Source: Gnetum montanum (lineage: Eukaryota > Streptophyta > Gnetopsida > Gnetales > Gnetaceae). From it: a stretch of DNA of 21,743 nt. Below, piece after piece: positions 1 to 8,730 of this stretch. Under the pieces are notes generated by a model. That model worked only from the letters and a program-made list of their open reading frames with translations, did not search any database and had not been told where the DNA came from. The stretch's first letter is position 1. Every line of letters starts with the position of its first letter. The translations under genes and the position numbers were made by a program. Location of the stretch: the NCBI GenBank assembly GCA_015680685.1, contig MNCI01025182.1, positions 84,434-106,176 of the forward strand, read 5' to 3'.

Positions 1-320
1 TTCTATTGCACCACTACTAGTGGAGAGCATAGTTGGGGAGAATGACACGTTAGAGTGGATGCCTGCACCTAGGATTCGTGAACATCATCGAGGGGGAGAG
101 AGCGCTAGGCTACTTACCATTGACATGTGTGGAGGAGAGGAGGTTATTGAAATTAGCCAAGTACACTAACTACGCTCTCTCCTTTGTTCATTTTTTTTCA
201 TTTTTTACCATTTTCTTCCAAAGTGAGGTTTGGGAGCATAGTCTTTTGATGCATCCTACCATGGCAATGGTCATTGCCATTACACATCATTTTGGCATAG
301 TGTGACAATAAGGAGAGCGT
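1..320. repeat. Non-coding flank with GAGAGC(a/g)TAGT motifs
   Basis: No gene is visible. The stretch holds scattered copies, in both orientations, of a short motif that recurs at 6710-8650: GGAGAGCATAGTT near 21-34, AACTACGCTCTCT near 168-180, GGAGCATAGTC near 233-243 and GGAGAGCGTG near 312-321. A T-rich run lies at about 190-220. The shared motif suggests this is related to the repeat-rich flank on the other side of the gag-protease remnant at 3430-6603, perhaps as part of the same element's terminal region. That link is inference. Confidence 0.5.
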
Positions 321-1065
321 GATGGCAAGGAGAGTTTTGGTATATTCATGTGATTAGGGAGGGTGTTGTGTCATGTTTCATAGTGCGGTCATGGAAACAA
401 TGGCTACTGCTACTTGGCATAGGGTAGCCACAAGGGCCACACATGGGGTTTTGGATTTATAGGGTTTTAGGGGCCTTATGTCACTGCAACTACCATCACA
501 TTCTTTTTTCTACATTTTTGATGCAGTCACAGAGGAGAATTTTTTTGTGGGCTTTTTGAGGGTGCACTTGTGTAGGGTTTTTGGGTAAGGGCTTGGGCTG
601 TGAGGGTATGTGTCGTGGGTTGAGCACCAAGGTTTGGGTACCAACTAGGAAGAGGCTTGCCATGGATGCAAGGGGTGCAGTAAGGGTTTTTCCTTGCATT
701 TTTTTGAAAATTTTCTCTTTTATTTTTTGCATGGGCAGGGGTTTCTGTTTAGCACTTTGGGACTACATGGGGTAGTTAGGCATGGTGCAAGTATGGGGTT
801 CATGGATGCCCTTAAGCATTGTGGCATGGCCACAGGGGTCATGGTCATGGCTACAGCTGGTAGCAAAGCACAACCATATGTTTTGTTCTCTTTTTTATTT
901 TTTTTTTATTTTTTCTATTATGCCATATTGTTAATTAGCTGATGATGTGCTATGCGTTCTAATGTGTTATATGTGTTAATCACAGAGAAAGGAGAGAGGG
1001 CTATAGGAGCAGCGATTAAGATGACAATAGAAGAGGCATCTTGTTAAGCTGGGGAGGAGGAGGCT
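321..1065. other. Non-coding, T-rich spacer
   Basis: No supported gene. The sequence is G/T-rich on this strand with long T runs (for example around 500-515, 695-730 and 888-915) and short repeats of the CATGG/GGTCATGG kind around 780-850. Short open frames here have biased composition (Phe- or Pro-rich) and resemble no family I know. It may be LTR or untranslated retroelement sequence. Confidence 0.4.
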
Positions 1066-2345
1066 TAGGGAGATGATCCTCATGAGGTGGTAAAGGCCCT
1101 CCAGCACTTGGATGAGGAGGGATTACTCCACCCCAATAAGGTGATTTTGAAAACTTATTCGATGGTGTGAAACTAGGTGAGTCCCTTGCACTCACACCTT
1201 GAGGGCTTGCTAGGTAACTAAGTTGTGTTGTCATTTGTCATTACTTGTTTGCTCTAGTACCTTTAGCTATTCAGCCATGTGCTAATTGCATCATTGTGTT
1301 GTAGTCTTAGATATTTCCACTAGCAATCCCATGTCTACCTACTACATGAAGTCATGGGTAGACATGCTAGATAAATTTGCCTTCATGGAAGATGTTGTTG
1401 AGGACATGATGAACCACTTACGATAAGTGGACCTTGAGCTTAGTATGTGTGCAATATTGTTTCTCTTTATATTACTTTACTACTTGAATGCTTAGTTTTC
1501 GACTAAGATTAATCGATTTTTGTTTGCCTAAAAGTCCTAAGTTGTGGTGGGATCTGAGCAAGGTGGCCAAGGTGGATGCCCTACTTGACCTCCCTCCTAA
1601 AGTTTATTAGGTTCCTTGCCACACATACAAGACATCAAACAAGTGCATGCTTTCCTATGCAAAGGTGTTATGGGCTTGTAGGCACTCGAATAAGTACTTG
1701 TGTAAACACATGTATGAAATTTAAGAGAGGGTGACTAGCCAAGATGCAAAGATCAAAGATCTCCAACCCAAAGATATGACTTCTTAGCAACTAGATTGCA
1801 GGGAGATAGCACCTAGCGTACCTTTGAGATTGAGCATGCGAGATATTGGATAGCTCTTAGAGGTAAGAACAAGGTCACATGGGAGCTGATAGAGAAATGA
1901 ATCCAGATGAACTTACTCACCCAAAAGAACCAAGATTGAAAAAATTACAGCACAAAGGTCTATCAGTGGAGGAAAATGCAGAAGAACCATAAGCACTAGT
2001 ATAAACAAGAGCGCAATGCATACCTACAATGGTATAAGGAGGAGTCTACCAAATGTCACTACCTCGAGATGTTTCTTAAGGTGACCAGTGGGAGGAAAAT
2101 GTATGAGTTTTTCATGTAGCTCATGGTGGTGAGTGACTCTTCTAAGAGGTAGATCATCACCACTTCTAGAGAGGCCTTTTCTAGTACCTTTTCAATGAAG
2201 CTACCTGCATAGATCACAGTGAACAAAGGTAAGACCCTTGTGGGATTAACTTTGGCAAGGAGGATTGGACACAACTTTTTGAGGCCAAGATGCTTTGATT
2301 CTTGGAGGCTGGCCTTGGAAAGTTACCTCTAGAACTCACCGATGC
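1066..2345 (+). pseudogene. Decayed coding region of unknown family, possibly multi-exon
   Basis: Several consecutive plus-strand segments translate into plausible protein but are broken by stops and shifts. One segment near 1085-1167 reads EVVKALQHLDEEGLLHPNKV; another opens at ATG 1331 (MSTYYMKSWVDMLDKFAFME); a third from about 1545 reads WWDLSKVAKVDALLDLPPKV; a fourth from about 1832 to 2330 is charged and rich in Trp, Lys and Glu, like a coiled-coil region. Between segments lie candidate splice sites: donor GT at 1177 with acceptor AG at 1303-1304, and donor GTATGT at 1443 with acceptor AG at 1533-1534. Most internal stops are TAG or TGA where Trp or Gln would fit. I do not recognise the family. 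It lies antisense to the gag-protease remnant downstream. It could be the extra antisense ORF some Tat-lineage elements carry, or an unrelated gene fragment. Confidence 0.4.
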
Positions 2346-2716
2346 GGGACCCTCTCAAGTTACTTTTTTAATGTTTGGAGTTAGCTTATGTAGTGTATAT
2401 TTGCTTATTTATCACACACATTTGCTATGGTTATGATGGGTACTAGGTGATACTGTAGACCCTAGCAATGCAGTGGAGGAAGGAGAGCTAACTAGTTGAG
2501 CATGACCTAGATATACCCCCCTACTAGACTTATTTTGATACATTTTTGGCTTTGATGCTATTCATGCCATGTACTACTATACATATTACATTTGATGGAT
2601 GATTATATACTATTTGCTATGTGTGATGTATAAACTTCTTTTTGTATGCTAATTTGCTATGCACTTGCTATGCTTATAACATGATGAATTAATGTGTTAA
2701 CTTAGGATTATGCAAT

Positions 2717-3056
2717 GATAGTATGACTAGGCCATTGCAGGCCCCATGCTAGTTTAAGGCCATAGTGGGAGGGCTGATGCTAGTTTAAGGCCATTTTGGG
2801 CCACTGTGATGGGATTGAAGGCAGTAGTTTAAGGCCATTCTAGGCTATAACATTGCCAATTTAAGGCCATGGAGGGTCGTGTGTTGCTAGTTTAAGGCCC
2901 TGGGTGGCTACCTGTTGCCAGTTTAAGGCCTTGGCAAGCCATGTGTTGCGACTTTAAGGTCATAGTAGGCCGAGGATGCTAGTTTAAGGCCATTTTGGAC
3001 CACATTTATAGGATTAATTGTGGTATTTTAAGGCCATTCTAGGCCCAATATGTTGC
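2717..3056. repeat. 31-bp minisatellite (GCTAGTTTAAGGCC core) with higher-order unit
   Basis: The core GCTAGTTTAAGGCC or a close variant begins at 2748, 2779, 2823, 2855, 2886, 2917, 2948, 2978 and 3022, with a more degenerate copy near 2717. Spacings are 31, 44, 32, 31, 31, 31, 30 and 44, so the basic period is 31 bp with two longer 44-bp units. The two 44-bp units resemble each other outside the core (both continue CATTTTGGxCCAC), and the 2748 and 2948 units also match, giving a higher-order period of about 200 bp. No coding potential is seen. Confidence 0.9.
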
Positions 3057-3429
3057 TATCTTTTTTTTTGTAATTTTGGCTTTTATAATTTTTGTGCATT
3101 TTGATTTTTTTATGCATTAATTTAATAACTACTAAAGGGTGAACTAAATGAGCAAATGCATAATCTAAGTAGATGAATGCATAAACAAAGCAAATAAATG
3201 TGCAAATAAAGTGAAATGATGCATAGTCTAAGCAATCAGGCTAAATGTAGATATGTAAACAAATGCAATGCAAGCGAAAGTTAAAAATACATGGTGCATA
3301 GAAGCAAAGTGTAGGTAGGCACCTAGCACATTTTGGACTAAGAGGGTACCTTAGTCGTGTAGTTACTTCCTAATCCGATGTGGGTTAGGAGGTGCATAGG
3401 GCCTAGAGTGCAATATTTGGTAGTCTCCT
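3057..3429. other. AT-rich spacer with short degenerate repeats
   Basis: No gene. After a T-rich run, the segment around 3140-3290 repeats short words such as AAATGCATAA, GCAAATAAA and TGCATAgTCTAAGCA with loose spacing. It separates the protease remnant from the minisatellite. In the minus-strand element one would expect reverse transcriptase and integrase here; neither is visible, so they were deleted or never present. Confidence 0.5.
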
Positions 3430-4060
3430 GGGCCCTCGCTTGTTATGCTGAAGGGCAATTCCACCCAAAGGACATCCTTCTATAAGTCACTAGCTTCTTC
3501 CATCCTTTTAGGTGGGTCTACCTCATGTGTTTCATTCTCATCCTTTGTTGCGGACGTGTCATCAAGAAATTCTATTTTTAACCCTTGCTTCATATCTATG
3601 TTGTTGATGGCTAGAGGGGCTATGCTATCACTATGGATAATAACCTTGCCACCTTCGTATGAAAGGTGGATTTCTTGGCAGATTAGAGAGGAGATGAACT
3701 ATAATTGGATCAACCATGGCCTGCCCAATATATCATTTTCTCTATGATGATGAATTTAGTAGTGATGGGTAATTGCTCCCCTGCCACGAAGGGCATTGTG
3801 ATGGTACCCTTAAAGATGACATGCAACTTGTTAAAAGACTTCATGCACGTCGTTTTTTTTTGCTTGATTTGATCAGTATGGCCTAACTTATTGATGATGG
3901 TATATAGGATAACATTTGTTGCTGCTCTGTCATCAACGTGCACCCTCTGAATCTTGCATTGCCCAACATGTATGGTGCTAAACATGGGGGCTGTTATGAC
4001 CTCACTTTTCTCAAGGTCAACGTTAATTCTTCATCATGAAATGTGAGGGGTGTGAAGCTT
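3430..4060 (-). pseudogene. Ty3/gypsy retropepsin (aspartic protease) remnant
   Basis: This encodes the retroelement protease that cleaves the Gag-Pol polyprotein. The best open part is 3985-3710. It shows the typical plant gypsy pattern: a lead-in TFHDEEL at 4044-4024, then QRVHVDDRAATNVI, where the catalytic box should read D-D-G or D-T/S-G, and a following NKLG. The GRPW box after the flap side has decayed to AGHG at the end of the open frame. The same domain continues past a frame break as SLICQEIHLSYEGGKVIIHS toward 3640. The catalytic glycine codon is AGA (Arg) at 3928-3926, so the enzyme would be inactive. A one-base shift separates the TFHDEEL lead-in from the protease frame near 4020-4030. 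It follows the gag remnant in the same orientation, as expected for gag-pol order. Confidence 0.78.
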
Positions 4061-4363
4061 GATTCTTGGGGTGTAGGTGGTAACATCACTGCATGGATTG
4101 AATTCTCATCTACTGGGATGTCCTTCATGACAGGAATGGAGGTCAACATCCACACTAATGGTTCGCGATGGATGGACAGATGAGATCATGATTAGGTCAT
4201 AGAGGCTCAACATTTTGTCTTCTATTTGAGTGCTTACTTAACCTGGGCTAATGCATCCATGAATTTGTTTACCATCGATTGTGTTTTTATTGGCTTTGAC
4301 TTCTTTCATACATCCTAAGAGACAAATTTCATGGGGAGGTGACTTGGGCTTTGTTGGCTTGGC

Positions 4364-5070
4364 CTACATAGGGGCCCCAGTGCTTGGTTGTGGGTTGCTA
4401 GTGGTGGCCTCCTCAGTTGTTTTGGCCATAGGGTTTGCAAATATAGGGATTGGCTTTGGTGGATCTAGTGTTCTTTGCTCTTGACATTGCCTAATCATTC
4501 TATCTATGAGACACTCATTGGGCCTTCTGGGTTGCCACCTAGAGGGTCTGTTAATGTTGCTAGTAGGATTGACTCTTGGACAGGAAGGGATCGATGTGTT
4601 GCCCACTACTGGACTATAGGTAGATGAGGAGTCAGGATGTTGTGGCATCCTAATGACAAAGGGTGGCTGAACTATTGTTGTTGTAACATGTTGTGGGATC
4701 CTAACCACAAAGGAAGTTGTAGGTGCTTGAGATGGCACTTTGACAATAAAAGGGGACCTTGAACTTGTAGGGGCCACAAAGGCCCTTGTGCTACCAGAGG
4801 ACACACGGATCACGAATGGCCAATACAGTGGTTCTAGGTTGTCATCGTTGCTGATAGAATTTATGACATAGCTGACATTGTTCACATTTAGAGGATCCTT
4901 ATACACCCTCAAAGATTGGTTTTGAGGCTTGACTAGATTTCTAGTGTCAAGGATCAACTTGCATTTATTAATCATGTTTTGGAGATCATCCTACAAGGCT
5001 ATGCAAAAATCAATGTTGTGGCTGGGCAACTAGTGTTAGTGGCAAAATCAGTCCAGTTTAAAGGGTTTCA
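4364..5070 (-). pseudogene. Gypsy Gag C-terminal region and Gag-protease linker
   Basis: The longest open frame (4975-4364, 203 aa) is the low-complexity linker between Gag and protease: it is rich in Pro, Ser and Thr, with repeated FVxRxPxx motifs (FVIRVSSG, FIVKVPSQ, FVVRIPQH, FVIRMPQH) and ends TSNPQPSTGAPM. Reading upstream through stops at about 4990-5070 gives FCHxHxLPSHNIDFCIALxD followed by DLQNMINK. This matches the degenerate zinc-knuckle-like CxYHxxxGHxxxxCxxLxxxIQDLI signature of plant Tat/Athila-type Gag. Stops are TAG/TAA at sites where Lys, Tyr or Gln are expected. The degenerate FVxRxP copies look like an internal protein repeat of about 17-20 residues. It belongs with the protease remnant just downstream. 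Confidence 0.7.
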
Positions 5071-5720
5071 AGATTGGGGGCTCACTTGGTGCCGCCAACG
5101 TGAGATTCCTTAGGAGCTTGCAATATCTATCATGTCTTTTGCGAGCATCTTCAGACATCTACTTGTACTGGATATGTCTAGCCTTCAAAAATTAGTCCAA
5201 AAATTCTAATGGTGTTAATGGTAGTGGAGTGTACTTGGAGTGATTCTTGCGCTCAAATTTAGACCTTAGAGTAGCTTGCACTATCGCCACCCATGACATG
5301 GACTAGTTAGTTACTGCAGTGCTAGGGCTAGTAGTTTGTTGTTGGCTGAGGCCTTGGGTGGCCTGGTCATTGGCCTTGGGTTGGTTGTTTTAGCCTCTTT
5401 GGCCACAGTTGCCACAATTGCATTCTACTTTCCTTTATCTTTGTCCTTCCTTGAATTCTAATTTTTGTAGGCCACATAAGCTGGGTCCTTACTGGCTTTA
5501 GCTACATCTGTATGTTCATGGTTTGGGCAAAGGCTTGGCTTAGAGATTGTGGGCCCAAGTAGTATAGTTTTGACTTTATGAAGTCATTAACTTCATCCTT
5601 AAATATGGCTAGGAATTGTGTTTTGGTTATTGGCTCTCATACTTCATTTAACAAGGTACTCTAGCATTGGATGAGTTTTTGTTCGAGCTCTAGGTGGCCT
5701 TGCTTGATTTGCATCAGTTA
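5071..5720 (-). pseudogene. Decayed gypsy Gag segment
   Basis: No long open frame survives, but minus-strand translation gives Gag-like pieces: EVNDFIKSKLYYLGPQSLSQ followed by AFAQTMNI at about 5605-5520 (the pattern LKxEIxxxLxxxxPxSLxxAFxxAxxIE is typical of the end of the retrotransposon Gag domain), and SKFERKNHSKYTPLPLTPLE with a following MSEDARKRHDRYCKLL at about 5265-5115, leading into the zinc-knuckle-like remnant. The frames are joined only across several shifts and stops. I cannot find the conserved aromatic WF box of Gag in this copy. Confidence 0.5.
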
Positions 5721-5750
5721 GTCTAGCATGGTTTTTGGCTTCAAGTTGTT

Positions 5751-5811
5751 CTAATTGTGTGGTCCATGGCCTTGATTTTTTGTTGGACTAATTGTGTGGT
5801 CCATGGCCTTG
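5751..5811. repeat. Local tandem duplication, 37-bp offset
   Basis: A 24-bp segment (CTAATTGTGTGGTCCATGGC plus CTTG) occurs at 5751-5774 and exactly again at 5788-5811. The perfect identity suggests a recent duplication inside an otherwise decayed element. Confidence 0.9.
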
Positions 5812-6709
5812 TTGTGGGTTGCAGAATCATCGAATGGGCTTGATGTGTGGGCCATGCAACAGGGATGGTGATCAGGATGGGTGACACATACATGGGTTGG
5901 GTTGATGCCAAGGATGTTGATAAGATAGGTAGGACCTAGGGTGCCTGACTTATGTGGGACTTGGAGATGGGCCCTGCCTGGAAGTGTGGTTGAGTTGATG
6001 CAATTGCACTAGGTAGCAATGGTTGCATAAGTGGTAGTGATGCCACAAAGGAAAAGCTAAAGGGAGCTAGTAAATTAGGATGTGTCTATCGCATTGCTAT
6101 AATAGGCATTGACTTGGATTGTGATGCTGGCACTATGATTATCTCAAAAGAATAGGTGAATGAGATTGTAGAAGAGCTAGTCCAAGGGTTGCTTGCTAGA
6201 AGATGGTATGTAAGGAGCCCTTGTGCTTAGAGCGAGCTTCAAAATCATTCTCTTCTTCCTGTAGGGGTTCTTTGTAGTCTATCCCTACTTTGCGCTCATG
6301 CTCACTTGTTCAGATGAGCTAGGCTAACATCTAATAGTAGGGCTCCATAAGTGGGATGATGTCAAGTAAGGAGGGGATGCACTCCCATTTATTCCAATGG
6401 ATAAGTTCACAGCCTCGCTTTGCTTCCATGTCTAAGTGATTTATGAATAACCTTGCTTGAATCTTTGCATAAATGAAGTTGTATTGTTTATCACTTAGCA
6501 CAGCATACTCTAGATCTTGCCCACATAGCCTAAGGGATTGCCTTGGCTCTGCCATTACAAGATTCCTAGGGTTGTTAATCCTGCTCTCTTGTTGGATGGA
6601 CAAGATGACAAGTGTGCTTGAGATTGATGTTGAAGGCTATTTGAAATTCATAGATGCAGATCAAGTTACAAGAAGGGATGATAAGAGATGATGAGTGTGA
6701 AAATGGCTA
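5812..6709 (-). pseudogene. Probable 5' part of the gypsy gag region, unrecognised
   Basis: The only sizeable open frame is minus 6603-6331 (90 aa), beginning MSIQQESRINNPRNLVMAEP and containing a Trp/Cys-bearing segment CELIHWNKWECIPSLLDIIP. It is not clearly homologous to anything I recognise, but its place upstream of the Gag remnants and on the same strand makes an N-terminal Gag or leader ORF plausible. Between 5812 and 6330 the minus-strand translation is Pro/His/Gln-rich and full of stops. Low confidence that any of it was protein-coding. Confidence 0.3.
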
Positions 6710-6806
6710 ACCTTAGTGACTATGTTGTCTACATTGAGAGCTAACTATGCTCTCTACACTGAGGGCCAACTATGCTCTCTATGCTGAGAGCTAACTATGC
6801 TCTTAC
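6710..6806. repeat. 25-bp tandem repeat, four copies
   Basis: Units begin at about 6710, 6735, 6760 and 6785, each a variant of TGAGAGCTAAC-TATGCTCTCTACAC (25 bp). Each unit contains GAGAGC and GCTCTC as a short inverted repeat separated by seven bases, so each could form a small hairpin. The TATGCTCTC half is the same motif family found at 1-320 and 8042-8650. Confidence 0.85.
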
Positions 6807-8041
6807 TAATAGCATAAAAAATTTGGCTGACTATGGGGATGTGTGCTTTGGGGTTGCTACATGGGGTTCCAAGGGAACCAATGACAGGGTCTAGTCTACA
6901 CCAACTAGTTAGTAGATAATGCTTGCACTGGCCTAAGATCTAGCTACTGCCATGCATGCATTAGGTCCATAGGGTTGTTGGGTCTATGCTAGCCTAAAGC
7001 TAGTAATGGCAATGTAGAGAGCGTGTAAGACAACCACCAATAGGGTCTAAAGAAAAAAATGGTTCTTTCCCTCCTTTTAATGCTAGAAACTATAACGATT
7101 GAAAATATCAACAGTTGGAATACCAAGAGGTTCACGGGCACAAAGCCTAATCTTGAGTCCACACGAGGGCCTATTGGAGGTGGAGACAGGGTGCTCGAAA
7201 CAGTCTTGTCAATTGAATAGAGACTTATTGGATATTACTAGGGTGTAGCATGGTTAGCTACGATGTTGATGTGAAATGGTTCTAAGTGTTTGAGTGGTGT
7301 CAACAGTGTCAATGGGGTCGAGTGTAGTCAAGTTTCTGGAAAAAATGAGGATGCTGACATGCGAGGAATGTCACCCAAGCGTAGTTTTAGACATGAGTAT
7401 GCGATGAAATAGTAGGAAATGTAAATAAAATGCTAAAAATGCAAAGAAAGGGAGAAAGAGAAATGGAACACCACCTTAAATAGGGTTGAGTGTAGTTAAC
7501 ACCAAAAGGGGTTAGAAGGCATACGATGTACAACAAGCATAGTGAACAATGTAGTCACATTTTTGGAGGTGTTTGGCCGCAAAGATTGGCATTCCACCAA
7601 GGTGGCTGCATCTGTTGGGTTGGCTGCCACAGTGTACCTTGGGCTACAGTGTTCTGGTGGATTGTAGTGGGTTGTGGTGGACTGCAATTTCACCAATATG
7701 CCTTTGGTTCTCTCCCAAGCACTCCTTAGGTTTTGCCAAGTCTTTGATTTGCTAATTTGTGAACTATAAAATATGTCAATGCTTCAATTTTGCCAGCCCG
7801 GATTTTTGCCAATCATGAAAACATCAAGGGTGAGAGTATTTATAGGGTTAGGTAGCATGAAATGTGGAGTGAATGCCATGTGGCAAAGTGGATAGTTGGG
7901 ACTATGCTATCACCCAACTACGCTTTCCATTGAGGCTAGTGGTGTTGTGCTTTGCCAGACTCTATGAAACTGCGACTATGTTACCAACAACATGTACATG
8001 TGCCGAGATAACTGCAATACCTAAAAAAATAAAATTTTGAA
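6807..8041. other. Non-coding retroelement-like spacer
   Basis: No supported gene. It contains isolated motif copies (GAGAGCGTG near 7016-7026; ACTATGCTATC and AACTACGCTTTCC near 7901-7930) and G/T-rich stretches around 7600-7690. Open frames at about 7496-7755 overlap on both strands and look incidental. A TATTTATAGGGTT sequence at about 7837-7850 resembles a TATA-containing region but has no supporting context. Position and motif content suggest untranslated or terminal sequence of the minus-strand element downstream. Confidence 0.4.
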
Positions 8042-8650
8042 AACTACACTCCGGGACTACGCTCTCTACTATCTTGCATGGGGTAGAGTGTAGTTACAAT
8101 TTTGGGGCCAAAAAAGAGGATACAAAAAGATGCATTTTGCTAACTACACTTACCAAAGATGAGTTGGAGCTGAGCTGAGTGATGTTGCCATGTTGTGAAG
8201 GTCGTTAGAGGCCATTCTAGCTTACTACGCTTAACTATGCTCTGGAATGGGGGAGAGCGTAGTCCCACACTTAAAAAAACGTTTTGCAAGAAAAGTCACT
8301 ATGTGCTAACTATTCTCCCGACTAGGGGTGAGCGTAGTTCTAGCACTTATCAAAACTTATAAAAATTGGCTTTTGGTTGACTACACTTGACTATGCTCTA
8401 GGCTAGGGGAGAGCGTGGTCTCAACACTTGGAAAAATCTATGAAAACTAGGCCTTCATGCTGACTACACTCTCCATGAGAGGCTGATTATGGTCAGAGGC
8501 AGTGGAGAGCGTAGTCTTAGCACTTAGAAAAATTTGTTGCTTCTAGCTTTGTGATGACACTTAAAAAAATTGCAAAACTAGCCTTTGTGTTGACTACACT
8601 CTCTACTAGAGGTTGACTATGCTCTCAACTAGGGTCGAGCATTATAGTCC
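8042..8650. repeat. Array of imperfect hairpin units, ACTACGCTCT / AGAGCGTAGT
   Basis: At least six units carry a left arm of the ACTAC(G/A)CTCT or ACTATGCTCT type and, 8-30 bp later, its inverted partner AGAGCGTAGT. Arm pairs are 8055-8070 with 8082-8096; 8233-8243 with 8254-8263; 8308-8319 with 8325-8339; 8389-8400 with 8410-8420; 8462-8474 with 8504-8516; and 8615-8626 with 8635-8649. Units three to six are followed by a conserved tail of the form (A)CACTTagAAAAA and a looser AAAACTAGGCCTTTGTG. Spacing of the right arms is about 74-133 bp, with a double gap between the first two. Unit sequence divergence is substantial. No coding potential is seen. Confidence 0.85.
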
Positions 8651-8730
8651 AAATTTGGTGGTGTTTCAATTTTGCCTTTTAGGTGTAGGTATTTGTTGTG
8701 TGTGCATTCCGGTAAAAAAAAAAACCTAGA

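Noticed and set aside
1016-1234. Pro-rich minus-strand frame of 72 codons
   Set aside because: The opposite strand reads as better protein (EVVKALQHLDEEGLLHPNKV), so this is probably its complement.
2748-3035. Minisatellite considered as a CRISPR-like array
   Set aside because: Core copies are degenerate, spacers are themselves related to each other, and the context is a plant retroelement.
3445-3747. Plus-strand 100-codon frame
   Set aside because: The minus strand here continues the protease remnant (SLICQEIHLSYEGGKVIIHS), so the plus frame is a shadow.
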